Below are positions 21,791 to 34,024 of a DNA stretch of 64,000 nucleotides, piece after piece. The stretch is from Dillenia suffruticosa (Eukaryota; Streptophyta; Magnoliopsida; Dilleniales; Dilleniaceae). The DNA is taken from the NCBI GenBank assembly GCA_033439265.1, contig JAVTVX010000024.1, forward strand, positions 15,298,501 to 15,362,500, written 5' to 3'. The position numbers were made by a program, and so were the translations under genes. The notes beneath the pieces were generated by a model. The model worked only from the letters and a program-made list of their open reading frames with translations. It was not told the origin of the DNA and searched no databases. The stretch's first letter is position 1, and each line of letters begins with the position of its first letter.

Positions 21791-23446
21791 AGATGGTTAG
21801 AGCTGCTGAAGGACTATGACTTGGTTATTGACTATCATCCAGGCAAGGCAAATGTAGTAGCAGATGCCTTGAGCCGGAAGTCATCTTCTTCTACCACTTC
21901 TCAGGCAACAGAGAGAGCTTACATCTCCTGCTTGGTAGGACTCCGAGCTTTGGGAGTCAGCTTGGCTAGCGATGAGCAGGGTACACTGTTAGCCAGATTT
22001 GAAGTACGGCCTACACTACTTGACCGCATCAGAGAGCTTCAGGGTACAGATGTAGAGCTCCAGGCTATTTACGATCGGATTCGCCGAGGAGAGGGCGGGG
22101 ATTTCCGAGTCCGTACTGATGGACTCGTGGTTCTCAGAGACAGAGTGTGTATTCCAGCTGATGTTGAGCTTCGACGTGCTATTCTTGAGGAGGCACACTC
22201 TTCGGCTTATGCTATGCATCCCGGGAGTACAAAGATGTACCGCACCATCAGAGGCAGTTATTGGTGGTCGGGCATGAAGCGGGAGATAGCAGAGTTTGTA
22301 GCACGGTGCTTGGTGTGCCAGCAGGTGAAGGCTGAGCACCAGAAACCAGCAGGTATTTTACAGCCACTTCCTATTCCTGAGTGGAAGTGGGAACATATTA
22401 CTATGGATTTCGTGATGGGGTTACCGAGAACTTTCACGCAGCATGATGCGATTTGGGTGATTGTCGATCGACTCACCAAATCTGCACACTTTATCCCCAT
22501 CCGTGGTAACTACTCCTTGGAGGTACTGGCACGTCTCTATATGGACACCATAGTACGACTTCACGGGGTGCCTGTGTCGATTGTTTCAGACAGGGACCCC
22601 AGGTTCACGTCTAGGTTCTGGCCCAGTTTGCAGGAGGCATTGGGTACTAGACTGAACTTTAGCACAGCCTATCATCCTCAGACAGATGGCCAGTCAGAGC
22701 GCACGATTCAGACACTTGAGGATATGCTTCGGGCTTGTGTTATTGATTTTCATGGTAGCTGGGATCGGCATTTACCACTTGTAGAGTTTGCATATAATAA
22801 CAGCTACCAGGCGAGTATTGGGATGCCTCCATACGAGGCATTGTATGGGAGGCGATGCCGCACACCTTTATGTTGGGACGAGGTCGGTGAGAGGCACCTC
22901 AGCAGTGTGGAGCTTGTTGAGGAGACGAGGGAGAAAGTCAAGATCATCCGACAGAGGATGAGAGCCGCCCAGGATCGACAGAGGGCGTATGCAGACCGTA
23001 GGCGGCGACCACTGGAGTTTCAGGAGGGAGACATGGTATTCTTGAGGATCTCACCCTGGAAAGGGGTGATCCGTTTTAGGCAGTGGGGCAAGCTGAGCCC
23101 CAGGTATATTGGGCCCTTCCGTATTCTTGAGAGGATCGGAAGTGTGGCATACAGATTGGACCTGCCAGAGGAGTTGGCACGTATTCATGATGTGTTCCAT
23201 GTCTCGGTGCTTAGAAGATATATGCCTGACCCTTCTCATGTTTTAGAACCTCCACCAGTTGAGCTACGGGAGGACCTGAGTTTACCTGTACAACCAGTAG
23301 CAGTCCTTGACAAGCAGATCCGTAGACTGCGAAGCAAGGATGTCCCGTTAGTACGCATTTTGTGGCGTAATGACCAAGTCGAGGAGGAGACTTGGGAGTC
23401 CGAGGAGACTATGAGGGGACAGTACCCTCATCTATTTACTGAGTAA
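21791..23446 (+). CDS. Pol of gypsy C, part 2: integrase and chromodomain
   Basis: Continues part 1 in the same frame after the TGA (first Met at 21821). The end of the RNase H connection ([15 protein letters not shown]) is followed by the integrase HHCC zinc site ([10 protein letters not shown] ... CLVCQQ), then the DDE core: [19 protein letters not shown], and the Glu in [16 protein letters not shown]-type C-terminal domain ([18 protein letters not shown]) precedes a chromodomain-like tail with [14 protein letters not shown] and YPHLF. Chromodomains in this clade are thought to direct insertion to heterochromatin. The integrase catalytic residues look intact. Confidence 0.95.
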   Translation, partial: RWLELLKDYDLVIDYHPGKANVVADALSRKSSSSTTSQATERAYISCLVGLRALGVSLASDEQGTLLARFEVRPTLLDRIRELQGTDVELQAIYDRIRRGEGGDFRVRTDGLVVLRDRVCIPADVELRRAILEEAHSSAYAMHPGSTKMYRTIRGSYWWSGMKREIAEFVARCLVCQQVKAEHQKPAGILQPLPIPEWKWEHITMDFVMGLPRTFTQHDAIWVIVDRLTKSAHFIPIRGNYSLEVLARLYMDTIVRLHGVPVSIVSDRDPRFTSRFWPSLQEALGTRLNFSTAYHPQTDGQSERTIQTLEDMLRACVIDFHGSWDRHLPLVEFAYNNSYQASIGMPPYEALYGRRCRTPLCWDEVGERHLSSVELVEETREKVKIIRQRMRAAQDRQRAYADRRRRPLEFQEGDMVFLRISPWKGVIRFRQWGKLSPRYIGPFRILERIGSVAYRLDLPEELARIHDVFHVSVLRRYMPDPSHVLEPPPVELREDLSLPVQPVAVLDKQIRRLRSKDVPLVRILWRNDQVEEETWESEETMRGQYPHLFTE

Positions 23447-23489
23447 TTTTCCTTTCCTTATATGGTTTTCTTTTAGTTTCGGGGACGAA

Positions 23490-23514
23490 ACTTGTTTTTA
23501 GGGGGTTAGGAAAA
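23490..23514 (+). other. Polypurine tract of gypsy C
   Basis: TTTTTAGGGGGTTAGGAAAA abuts the 3' LTR, the usual place for plus-strand priming. Element D has nearly the same sequence before its 3' LTR (minus strand, about 46300-46322). Confidence 0.75.
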
Positions 23515-26282
23515 TGTAACACCGACCCTCGGTGTATTCTATAGTGAATTCCATTTCATATATATATATACATATATGTTGTTTCTATTACTACAGGTTC
23601 ATGAATTTTCACAAAAAAAAAAATGATATTTGACGGTAAAATACAAATCGGATCAATTTTGACTCAAAGAGATTCAAAACCTTAATTTCATATTAAATAA
23701 ATTAAATTAGGTCTAATATAAGATTTTGGGCCTAGTATGAAATTATGAAAATTTTAGGGGTCAAATTAGAATTTTTATAAGTCAAAGGACTTGTTAGCAA
23801 TTAACAAAACTTAAATGAAATGTGACAAGTGTATTCTTGTGTTGAACAAGTGTTATAGTGAGGAGGACAAGTGTTGGCCAAATGGAGATGAGAAAGGCAA
23901 GGTGGGCCAATGAGAACACATGCACACAAAAAAAAAAAGAACCAATCAAAACACATGCAATAGTCAAAATGATCCTATGGTTTAGATTAATTGGAGATTT
24001 GATCCAAGGGTGGTGACTTATTAACACAATAATAAAAGAAGAAGGCCTTAGAATGCTTGTTCATTCTTCCCAAATTCGTGAGAACAAGGAGAGAAGCAAG
24101 AGAGGAAGACAAAGAAAGTGAGGTAAGAAATTTTATCCTATCTTACTTTAAATGTTATTTCTGTCCGTGATTCATCTCCGTTTTAAGGCATCTAAGAGCC
24201 AGAATTTGAAAATGTGATAGCTATATGAATTGTAGATCTAAGTCTTATCTTTCCAACGAGGTAAGAATCACCAAATTCTGATGCCTGTGCAAAAAGTTAT
24301 GGCACTTTTCCTGAAACTCGACATAGAAGCGTCCTGTTTCGAACCTTGACAGTAGTGAGTAAAAACGACCCCTCTCCAGTCTTAGTTTGAAGAAACACAA
24401 AACATGAAAGTTATAGACATATGCCTTGTCTATAACATATAAACATTTCAGCCATTTCGCATGAGGAAATTGAAAGTTATACAATTTTCCTTAAAACTAT
24501 GTTGACAGAAACTGTATGTTTCACTAAAACGTATCTGTCCTGTTCATGAATTTTGTTCAACCCCTTCCAGACATATTTAGATAAAACTCAAAACACGAAA
24601 GTTGTAGATCTACATCTTAGCTATAACATGTTAAAATTTCATTAAACTTTGATGAGTAGGATGAAAGTTATAGCTTCTGTACGAAAACTGAACAGAATCT
24701 GAAACTTAAATATGGCTGTAACAAAATGAGGCTTACCGGGAATTCTGTGATTTGAATCTGAGGAAGTGTGCAAAATGAAAGTTATAGTGCTATCCCTTAG
24801 CTTTAAAATGAGATAAGAATCATCTGATTTGGATTGGTATAGCCAAAGTTATAGTCTATTTTCCATGACTGCGCAGGTTAAAAATCTACGGACTGTTTGT
24901 CTCCCTAAGAGTTATTTGAGTTGAACGGAGGGGACACTTGATTTGCGCTTTGTGAAAATATTGGGGAGTGCGTTATCCTCCCCTAACGGTGAGTGGGACT
25001 TGACATCTACTTTTAATTGATACCATGTTTTAAAAAGCTTTCAAAAGCATGATTTAAAATGGTATGATTGACCTATTCTCCTGGATTTATGAAAATGTTT
25101 TGTGATATATGAAGTGTCCCAACTTGTTTATATCGATATGCATCCATGATTTTGATACTTGATGACTGTGCCACACTTTGATATATCCACATGATTTTAT
25201 GCTTCCATTGCATATTGGCACATACTTTTGACATGATAGGGCTTAATGATTTGGCTTGAAATATGTGATTTGGGCTGGATGCCCCTGTGGATACTGTGAT
25301 GATGATGATATGCTTCCTATGGCATTCCGTAGCTACGAAGGACATTTGGTAGAGGCACCTGTTGTGCCCGGATACGCCTCTGCAGGGGGTATCCGCCAGA
25401 TCGTCATACATATTGTATGGACAGTCGTCGGTTGAACCACTCCGGGGAGGACCTTGGTAGGTCTAGCACCGGCGGGTTTCCATACACGCTTGATCCTTGA
25501 TACGTGTACGATATATATATACAGGCTAGTTGGAGTAGTCTGTGGCCAACGTTGGGGTAGAGAGCCTTATTTTATTACTTGCACTGTGAAAACCCCCAAC
25601 GTTGTCCATCCTTGGCCATGGTCAGCCCTTGCCGGGATGTTTTCGGCTGGCTCTATACGATATAATGGACATACATACTGGATGCATATTTGATTTGATA
25701 CGTATGCTGTGAATGATTTATTGAGATGTCATAATATTTTTTTTGCATACTATGGATTTATTGGGACATAATTTTGGCACTCCTAATTCACCCAAAAAAA
25801 TTAATTGTAGCATGTCATTCCCCCCGACTTGCTGAGTACCAACCCCCCTCTCTATGGTACTCACCCCTCACATTTCCCTCCTACAGGGGTAGACTCAGAC
25901 CGAGAGATTTGTGCGCATTATTGTATTGGATATTCTTTGGAGACTACTAGGCCGGGGTATGACTACCCGCTCTTCCGTTATATATTGAGGTTATTGTTTC
26001 ATCTTGAGGAAGTTAGGATGACCATTGTATTTATTTAAATTGGGATGACTGTATTTATAATTCTTCTGGTCTGTATAAGGTTAACTTTCACTCATTTTAA
26101 TTTACATTGAGGCATACATGTATTATTTTTATCACTTGGGGATCTCTGTGATTTGGAAACTTGGATTATGTGAATGTTGACAGCCTTACGGTGCTTTGAT
26201 GTATGGGACGTGGTGCTTGTGCATCTGGGTGCCGCGGCGGGCTCGTTGCGTGCCTGGCTCGGGAGTGGGTCGGGGCGTGACA
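23515..26282 (+). repeat. 3' LTR of gypsy C (2768 bp)
   Basis: TGTAACACCG to GGGGCGTGACA. Same length as the 5' LTR. By eye about 30 substitutions and a few 1-2 bp indels separate the two, for example in a TA run near 23563. Confidence 0.97.
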
Positions 26283-26730
26283 GTATTGCATGTTTGTTGG
26301 AGGGAATCTTGTTGCTTGGAAAAGCAAAAAACAGCATGTGGTATCAAGATCAAGTGCGGAAGCGGAATATAGAGCCATGGCAACCGCTACAAGTGAAGTC
26401 GTGTGGTTGAAAGCCTTGATTGAAGAATTAGGGTTCATAGTCCCTACTCCAATCTCCCTACATTGTGATAACCAATCAGCCATTCACATCGCCTCAAACC
26501 CAGTTTTTCATGAAAGGACAAAGCACATTGAGGTGGATTGTCACTTTGTGAGGCAAAAGGTTGAGGAGAAGCTCATCACTCCAAGATTCGCTAAAAGCGA
26601 TGATCAAATTGCCGACATCCTCACCAAGCCTGGGACCGCCAATCATATACAAAGAAACCTGGTCAAGTTAGGTGTTATAGATACATACACACCTAACTTG
26701 AGGGGGAGTGTTGAAATAAAAGAAAACTAA
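26283..26730 (+). pseudogene. Copia B RNase H, second part
   Basis: Resumes copia B RNase H right after the second GTATT. It shows FVGGNLVAWKSKKQ, SRSSAEAEYRAM (catalytic Glu), LHCDNQSAIHIA (catalytic Asp), HERTKHIEVDCHFVR and the DILTKP end block. The open frame (26290-26730) runs past the polypurine tract into the 3' LTR. This stretch has no stop of its own and is broken only by the C insertion and upstream lesions. Confidence 0.95.
26698..26708 (+). other. Polypurine tract of copia B
   Basis: TTGAGGGGGAG immediately before the 3' LTR, inside the last codons of the polyprotein frame. Confidence 0.85.
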
Positions 26731-27167
26731 GTGTGGTTAGCATAGGCCCCATTTCAAGCCAAGTTTAAGCCCATCCATGAGATGTATTTAGCCCGTTCCT
26801 TATGGGTTTTTTAGTCCTCAAAAAGGGCATTGTTAAGCCCCTAAAAGAAGCCCAAAATGGGCCCTAAAAAGGGTAAAACGGCTAGTTCTTTTGAACTAGC
26901 CATTGCATTGTATAACAGCCATAAAAATGGCTATTATACAGTGATTTTGCGGACAGAAATCTGTCCCCAATGTCCCCCAACGGCTCCTTGAGTCTTTGAG
27001 GTCTTTTTCCCTCTCTTTCTCAAGTAATAATCTCTATAAATAGGAGCTTGTATGGGATGTTCTATCTATGAAAAAAAACCAATGCTCTCATTGTGCACTC
27101 TTTCTTCAAATAAAGTTCTTTAAGTTTTCATTCAATCCTAGTTGCTTGATAGCTTGAAATCTCAACA
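26709..27167 (+). repeat. 3' LTR of copia B (459 bp)
   Basis: TGTTGAAAT to CTCAACA, same length as the 5' LTR, with about 15 differences by eye. The ATAAC target duplication follows at 27168-27172. Confidence 0.97.
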
Positions 27168-27172
27168 ATAAC

Positions 27173-27429
27173 TACTCCGTTAGTATCCATGGCATTCTAT
27201 TGTTGCTAACTTTAATATATAGCGTTTGTATGGTGCCAAGTGAATAGGCCTTTTTCTCAATGTTTTTCTTTATTCTTTTTGTTTTTTTTAAAATATTCCT
27301 ATAACCTGCTGCCTTAGTTATAGTTTCTTAGATAATAATCTGAAAAACTAAAATTGCCCCCTTTGACTTCTCTCCTTATGACAGTTAATTGTGCCTCTTG
27401 ACATTCCCTCTGATCCCACCACAGGAGAG
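27173..27429. other. Unassigned sequence between copia B and L1 LINE
   Basis: Nothing recognised. Low-complexity T-runs lie at about 27260-27290. It may be more of the LINE 5' region in decayed form. Confidence 0.4.
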
Positions 27430-28104
27430 GTAGGTGGAGGGCGCATTCTCTTAGAGGAGGAAGCCGATCACCTCCACTGAAGTACAAAAAGGGTTAAAGG
27501 TAATGATGGAGTGGACTGGCTGGTGGTTCATTGTTGTTTCAAGGACTCCATGCTTGGATCACACTCGCCAGAATCCATGGTGCTTTTGGATTCTGATGAG
27601 TTTTTTGGAGGATGAGTAAGCTCAAGGATCACTTGATCTCGTATTTTACTAAGTTAATCTCTAGTCTTCCCCTCCACTGTGGACCTGGTTGTTTGGATGG
27701 ATGGCAACAGGTTAGTGAAGTCAAAGATTTAGTTCAACTATGTCGCCTCATTGGTTTGTCAATGGTTAAGGTTGTGGAATTCTCCATGAAGGGGCTAAAA
27801 GCCCCAGCCCTCGATGATATCCAACTGCTGTTCTATTAGAAATTTTGGAACGTTACTCATCCAGCTTTATTCTAGTTTGTTAGTGAGGCTTTCCATGATG
27901 GCTCTTTCCCTCTGGAGCTCCTTTACTCATTCATTGTCCTAATCCCAAAAATAGTTTGCTCAAGTTTTTTGAATATGGGACATAAGATTTTATCTAAGCA
28001 TATAGTCTTGAGACTTTGCCCTATTTTGCAAAAGCTGGTGGTCCCTTCCCAAAGTAGTTTCCTTCCTAAATGGAGCCCAATGGACAACATTATTATTACG
28101 TAAA
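27430..28104 (+). pseudogene. L1-type LINE RT, 5' fragment
   Basis: Non-LTR retrotransposon of the plant L1 clade. The frame at about 27612-28100 reads VVEFSMKGLKAPALDDIQLLFY, KFWNVTHPA, LIPK and KILSKHIVLRLCPIL, matching the fingers region of L1 RT (SMKglKAPGpDGiq..Fyq..W). TAG at 27837 and later stops break it. The copy is interrupted at 28104 by a putative solo LTR and resumes at 31037. Confidence 0.82.
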
Positions 28105-31036
28105 TGTAATACAGAAAATTCGGTGTTAGAAACTTTTCACCAAATTTTTTGTTAAGTAATTAATTTCAATTCATCAATGAACGTTTTATAAAATTTTATT
28201 CGGAGAAAAATAGGCATCGATGATAATTTGGGATAATTAAAACTTATTTAGAGTCAATTAAGTGAAGACAAGTCAACTTAACTCGTCTTGACCTATGATA
28301 ATGTGACCCTGAGCTCAAAAGTTGAGATTTGGTTAAGTATGAAACTCACCAACATGACCTAAGCAAGTGCCAAGGCAACCTGGTGAGGTTAGATCTCAAA
28401 ATCCTTACTCTGCACAAAGGCAGGTCGACTTGCCTCAATGACAGGTCAACTTATGCTTCCAAAACGCACAGACAATCCAACTTGCCCTATTGACAGGTCG
28501 ACTTGCGTTTCCTGACTATGTGTTTATAAGTCACTTGTGGCCAGCATAAGCCAACTTGCTAGATTCAAGTCTCAAAGAAATATGTCTGCAGTGAAGCAAG
28601 GAGACTCACCAAAGAAGTGAGGCAACTTGTAGATTACAAAATAAGAAACTTGGGTCGTCTTGAGAAAATTTTGAGATGACTTGGGGCCTCGATAAAACAA
28701 AGAATAAGGCGACTTGTTGGACAACAAGAGAACTTGGCCTGTGAAAACCTTAGACACATACAGCAACTTGTACTCTATTTCAAGTCGACTCATGAGTGTG
28801 AAAGGATACAAAATGACAAAAATAGATGATCAAACTTGAACAAAACTTGAAAGTAATGACGGGCAAGAGGGGAATTTCATGTCACATATTAAAAGGGCTT
28901 AAACAAGCCTTCACTTTCTCAAATTCGATTTCTGCTATCTCTTCCTCTTTTCTCTTTTGCCCAAACTCATTCTTTCGACCCTTATCTCTCTCTCCCTCTC
29001 GATAATTTCTCTCAATTTCTCTTGAAATCCAGTTCAGCCTCACTAAACCCACTCCCTAAACCTAAAAAACGTTCAAGTAAACACGTGAATGAAGGTTATT
29101 TCGGGAGAAAACCTAGGGTTTGTTCGAAGAAGGAAAAATCTAGAGTTTTTGAAACCTAACGTTCTAGATTCAATCCAAGCACGAAATTAAGGTAATTTTT
29201 CCTTTCTTTTCATGGGTTTAGTTCCACTACTCTTGAATTCGATTCTTATACTTGGATTTGGGAAATTTGTAGAGAGAGAAAATTAGTGTTTTTTGACAAA
29301 GTTGATTCAGACGAAATTTGTAAAATTCTTTTGAGGTAATCTTGCTCTCTCAATCTAGATCTATGTTTTCTACCATGAATTTGGACTATCAAATTTAGAT
29401 TGTGAGAATGGAATTGGGAAAATTAAATCTAGTGTTTATAAATATGAGATTTGGAGGAAAATGTTTATGAAAATGATATATAGATGCAAATGATTTGTAG
29501 TTGATGAGATGAGAATATAAATTTGTGGATTTTGGAAATTGAGGTTTGTATTATATTTGGGAAAAACTCATAAACCCTAATTTTATGCGTGATTTAACAT
29601 TGAATTTATGATAAACTAATTAGAATCCAAGAAGAGATCGTCTTGGATTGATTATGAATTGGAAGTATTTACCCTCTCAAGAGGTGAGTAATTTCATGTT
29701 TGTACTTAAATAAGAAAATATTTTTATTGAATTTTCTAAATGATTTTCGAAACTTGGAATTAAATGTTTTAGTGTGTGTAGAATATCTCAATGATTGAAT
29801 TTTGAATTCTTATGCATCTTATATAATTTGAATGAACAAATGTGTCATGTGAATTTATTGATGTTGAATCAAATGGTATGAGGATTACTATTGAGAAAAT
29901 TGTTAGAATTGATGGCACGTGAATTGGATTTATGATTTTGTAAAATGGTGCATATGATTGGCTTGGAGTGAGAGTCTGAACCCTTATTAAATGACTAGTC
30001 ATTTCCCGCTACGGAGCAACTCGACGGGGTGACGTAGTAGGGCTGGTAGACCATGGGATGTAACCAATCACGTGTAGTGCATTCATGGTTAGATATGAAA
30101 AATAAGGTCATGGGATAGTTGGTTGCACCACCAATGAAACACCACATCCAACATCAAGGATGGGGCATTTTTAAAACGTGAAAATTATTGAAACTCTTGA
30201 CGATTCCACTCTAAATTGTGGTAGACCTTTGTTGGGAACAGTAATTTTGGTTTGCCCCGTATTTGAAAATATGAAATTGTTGGATGCATATAAAATTGAA
30301 TTATGACAATTGAGAATTTTGATGATATTGGAAACAATATTTGAGTTATTCATTTATTTGATGAAATTGTGAATGACATGATGGTTTGAAATATATATAC
30401 AATTGATATATCCATCACAAATCTTATTCTTGTATAACTTGTATGTCATTTATTAGGCATATTATATATCCACCTTTCCTACTTCCATTTTTACAAAGGA
30501 AGGTTAGTTATGACTTGTGAACGTTTAGTGTGATTTGAAGAAGATTGTTTTGTTAGACTTTTTCGGGTAATAGTTTGCTTTTGGAATTAAGATATTAGTG
30601 GACCCAAGTGGAGGCATCCATGTATTTTAATTTGAAAACTTATTTTCTATTATGTTTTATTTATTTGAAATTTGACTATGATTTATATATTTTAAAAGAT
30701 GACCTTTGCTTTTTATTTTCTTGAGTTTTTCCTTGAAAATTGTTTTGGTGAAATTTGATTTACATTCCTTGAGTAGAGATTTGTTTATATTTTGTGGATT
30801 TGATTTGAATGGTTGGATTGGCTAATACATGCATGTTTTGAGTAGAAATGGGCCGAGATGGTCCTTTGATTGTGCAAATGAATGTATGTTGATTTATTTT
30901 GATGGATTGATTATTTTGAAAAATAGGTAAATATTGAAATGTTTTGTGGTATCTCGGAACACGGAATGGGGTTTATGCGTGTTTTAAGATAACGCGGTAT
31001 TTATCGTGTGCTTGACGGGTGGGACGGGGCGTGACA
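28105..31036 (+). mobile_element. Putative solo LTR (about 2.9 kb) inside L1 LINE
   Basis: Begins TGTAATACAG and ends GGGGCGTGACA, the same terminal words as the LTRs of gypsy C and D. It is flanked by GTAAA (28100-28104) and GTACA (31037-31041), a 5-bp duplication with one mismatch. Removing it reconnects the L1 reading frame (DNIIIT...). No gag or pol is present, so a solo LTR of a Tekay-like family is the best reading. The 28260-28810 part is dense in GTCRACTTG words. Polarity is inferred from the ends. Confidence 0.78.
28260..28810. repeat. Scattered GTCGACTTG-like motif array in solo LTR
   Basis: Words such as AGGTCGACTTG, AGGTCAACTTA, GCCAACTTG and GGCGACTTG recur about a dozen times in 550 bp without fixed spacing. 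The same word dominates 38265-39235 in another insertion. Confidence 0.65.
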
Positions 31037-33000
31037 GTACAAGCTAGTTTATTCTATTTGTATTTCCAGGGGGCCTATAGAGAATGATTTTGAGAGTCAT
31101 TCTTCAATGAGTTTGGAATAGCATTAGATAGGATTTTCTAGATCAGTCTTTGCACAATTTTTAGGTTTGTAACTAATTGTTCTGGTTGATAATGTTTTTC
31201 ATTACCCACTCTCAATTACGGTGCTTTGGAATGGGAAGGTTTTACCTTGTTTTGTACCAGGGTAAGGTCTAAGACAAGGTGATCTGTTGTTCCCTAATCT
31301 TTTTATCCTAATTATGGAGCAGCTCTCATATATGATTTAGTCCCAAGTCAACGAAGGTTAATGGTGTCCTATTTGAACCTCTAGTTCAGGGCGAGCTACT
31401 TCACACTTGTTCTTTATTGATGACCTCCTTTTCTTTGTGTAAGCGAAGCCAAATATCATGGATACAATTCTAGATTGTCATCATGAGTTCGTAAAGTGTA
31501 GTGGTTTAGTGCTAAATCCCAAAAATTCCAAACTATTTGTTTCCCTATGAGTTTCGTTATCTCTAAAGAGATGTCTATTCTTTTAGTGTCAGTTTCACCT
31601 AACGGGGGATCTTGAGATGTATCTGGGAACATCTATTATGCATGGCTTGGCTAAAAGGTCCCACTACTAGTACCTGATTGAACACATCCAGAATAGGATC
31701 ATTGGCTGGAAATTTATGACTGAGTATTACGAAGTGAACTCTAACTCAGGCAATCACTTTCTTGGTCCCGATTTTTTCTATGTAGTCCACCTAACTTCCC
31801 AAATCGATCTATGCATGATTGGATAGGCTAAATTGCCAGTTCCATTGAGGTGATTCCGAGGGGGCATGTTGAGTTCATGCAATCAGTGGAACTTGGTTTG
31901 TTAGCCTAAGGCGGTTGAGGGTTTAGGGCTCCAAAAGACCAAAGATGCTAATAGGGCTTTTCTTGCAAAGCTAGGTTTGCGTCTTCTCTCTTCGGCCCTA
32001 ACTCTATGGTGTGAGGTTCTTATGCAAAAATATCTCCATCAGGGGGATTTCCTTCCTTGCAGTCATCTATCGGTTTGTTCTTCCATTGGAGAGGACTACC
32101 CTTAGATTTAGAAGTCACTTAAAGGTGGTCTATGTTAGTAGTTGGGTAATAGGAGGAGTATTCGATTTTGGGAGGACAATTGGATTGGTGTAGAATCATT
32201 ATCTGAAAGAATAATAGATGTTTCTTTGGCTTCATTGGCAGGGGCTTTGGTGAGTCATGTCATCACATCCAATAGGTAGTGGGACATTTCTGAACTTGCT
32301 ACCCTCCTTCTAGAGTCTGTAGCGGAGAGATGAGGGCTATATTGATTCCCCGAGATCTTGAGGCTCAAGACTCTATTTATTGGGTAGGAGATTCCTCAAG
32401 GGTTTTCTCTATTAGGTCAGATTATGCTACCTTTTGATGATTACGACAAATGGACCCTACTTTGTTGGTATTATGGAATTGGATCTAGAGTTTGAAGTGC
32501 TAGGAATTGATCAAATTTCTAGTGTAACTGCTATTTTATAATACTTTGATGACTAAAAGTATAAGATGTAGTCTTGGCTTCACCGATGACCCATTGTGTT
32601 TAGTTTGCAGGGAGCGCCTGGAGACATATGCTCATCTGTTTAGTGATGATGTTAGAACTCGACATATTTGGTCTCGACATTTGCTTTTATCTCCTCTTTC
32701 CAGGATGGTAATGGGAAATCAACTAGTGAATGAGTGAATAGAGCATAATTTCCAGTCTCACACTTTTCATATGGGTCTTCCCTGGTCAGTTTTTTTGTGT
32801 ATATGCTTTAAGCTATTTGGAAAACTCGATGTAGGTGCATTTTCAAGGAAATTGAGTTCTCCCTCGAAGGTGTTGTCACAACTGCGTCATGCCATATTAG
32901 GGATAGGTGTTTGGCATTTAAAGGATGCCTTTAACACTACTAATTTTTGGGCAATTGGGTCCAGCACCTCCTCTAGACTTGACCTTTTTCAAGAAATTTT
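31037..33000 (+). pseudogene. L1-type LINE RT palm to zf-RVT, degenerate
   Basis: Continuation of the L1 copy. GLRQGDLLFPNLFILIMEQL lies near 31265-31325, the catalytic box appears as FFIDDLLFF near 31408-31434, then YLGTSIMHGLAKRSH, and GLGLQKTKDANRAFLAKLGL near 31920-31990. A zinc-binding RT tail (zf-RVT) at 32546-32737 has LCLVCRERLETYAHLFSD..TRHIW. There are many stops and frameshifts, with no intact ORF. No clear poly(A) end was fixed; the element fades near 33000. Confidence 0.8.
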
Positions 33001-33600
33001 GCAATTTGAACTTTTACAAAATTTCAATTGATTTAACAATTTTCAAAAAATGAAGAACCCACTTTCATCCCGCTTTAAAGAAAAGGAAAAATAAAAGAAA
33101 AAACATTCCCCATACATTAGAAATGGGTACAAGGACAAACTTCTCTTTTATTTCCTTGCATGAAAATACAAATCCATTGAAAACAAAGACCAAGAGTTTT
33201 TATTGGAGTAACCACCTTAAGGAATGAAGGGGGTTGGTGAAAGAGGTGAAGACATTGGAGGATTGGTTGTAGTGAAAGAGGAGGTCATTGGTATAATGGT
33301 TTTGTCAAACCAAACGCTCACAATAATGCAGAAAATGAAGAGAACCAATGATAAAATGAGTGTAGCATCAAAAGCCACCATAATGTTTATCAAAGGGGAA
33401 AAACTGCATGAGTACTTACGAGAGGAGATGAAAAGATAGAGGAGAAAAATAAGGAAAAATAAGGAAAAACATAGGAGGAAAAAGTGTTCTGAGGAGAAAT
33501 AACTTGTTGTGCTATAACCTCTTCTTTTGTATATGAACAAGAAAGGAAGAGTGAGGGTGAAATACTCTAACAAGAATAAGTTAACTGTTTGCACTATAAT
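32990..33600 (-). repeat. Duplicated locus, copy 1
   Basis: About 32998-33440 aligns by eye with 35505-35930. Shared blocks include AACTTTTACAAAATTT, the CATGAAAATMCAAA block, the CCACCTTA(A/G)GG block and ATCAAAGG(G/A). It contains the small ORF at 33217-33381. The two copies are separated by a short LTR element. Confidence 0.65.
33217..33381 (-). CDS. Small membrane-peptide ORF, copy 1 (54 aa), hypothetical
   Basis: I do not recognise this gene. From ATG 33381 the frame gives 54 residues: one hydrophobic segment (about residues 6-23, rich in L/I/F/V) opening MVAFDATLIL, a VSVWFDK motif, then a Ser/Thr/Pro-rich tail ending PTPFIP. The region around residues 1-27 is conserved in the second copy, which has M.A.DA..IL at the start and V.VW.DK after the hydrophobic part. 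That conservation argues the ATG and this frame are real. It could be a secreted or membrane-anchored peptide gene, or remnants of one. The frame is open upstream to 33594, so a longer start is possible. Confidence 0.4.
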   Translation of the reverse strand: MVAFDATLILSLVLFIFCIIVSVWFDKTIIPMTSSFTTTNPPMSSPLSPTPFIP

Positions 33601-33617
33601 CTCTTCAAAAGGAATTG

Positions 33618-34024
33618 TGTTGGAAGAAAAAAAATTATTATTTGGAGTAGAATACTTAATGGAAAGAGTAAAAATAAATGTGTATGGATCTAATTTGCCA
33701 TATGCATGACAAGAATAGACAATAAAATATCACTAACCAACTAATTTGTATAATATCATGATAGAGATGTAGGATCTAAGGAGCCGTACCGGGATCTGCA
33801 CAACACTTTTGAGATATTATGCCCTTTATGTAGGCTCCAAAAATATCTCAATAGGTTGTATGACATTTATTGTATACACCAGCTTATATTCTCATTAACT
33901 CTCTAATATATGACTCTTTAAATCTCTAGCAAATGATACTGACTATTGAAGTTCACATATCTTAATATATATTGACTATTGAGTTTCGCACACATACTAA
34001 ATCTAAATTACTTATATTTTAACA
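33618..34024 (-). repeat. 3' LTR of element F (407 bp)
   Basis: Plus-strand TGTTGGAAG to TTTTAACA. It shares with 34728-35166 blocks such as CACTAACCAACTAATTTGTA, ATTTATTGTATACRCC and ATGACTCTTTAAATCT. Confidence 0.75.

Larger units (their letters stand above)
15413..26282 (+). mobile_element. Gypsy chromovirus C (Tekay/Del type), nearly intact
   Basis: Ty3/gypsy LTR retrotransposon of 10,870 bp with 2768-bp LTRs, tRNA-iMet primer site, gag, protease, RT, RNase H, integrase and a C-terminal chromodomain. The RT-before-integrase order is gypsy. The chromodomain, long LTRs and iMet primer fit the Tekay (Del) clade. TSD is GTATT on both sides. The LTRs differ at about 30 positions plus a few short indels by eye, so it is younger than host element B. 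Only one disabling stop was seen in pol (21788-21790). Confidence 0.97.
11223..27167 (+). mobile_element. Copia element B, complete outline, host of gypsy C
   Basis: Ty1/copia LTR retrotransposon with both LTRs (459 bp each), tRNA-iMet primer site, gag, protease, integrase, RT, RNase H and polypurine tract in copia order. A perfect 5-bp target duplication ATAAC flanks it (11218-11222 and 27168-27172). Removing nested element C and its duplicated site leaves about 5070 bp, a normal copia length. The coding region has three in-frame stops (12281, 13388, 15055) and at least two frameshifts (about 14135, 14570), so this copy was probably dead before or soon after C landed. By eye its LTRs differ at about 15 of 459 positions, mostly transitions. 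Confidence 0.97.

Noticed and set aside
26174..26410. 78-aa frame across the gypsy C / copia B junction
   Set aside because: A chance frame over the LTR end and the target duplication; the real copia RNase H is in another frame from 26290.
32011..33031. Short plus-strand frames as independent genes
   Set aside because: Each matches a successive part of the L1 protein tail (LALWCEVLM region, zf-RVT, WK-type end), so they are pieces of the LINE.
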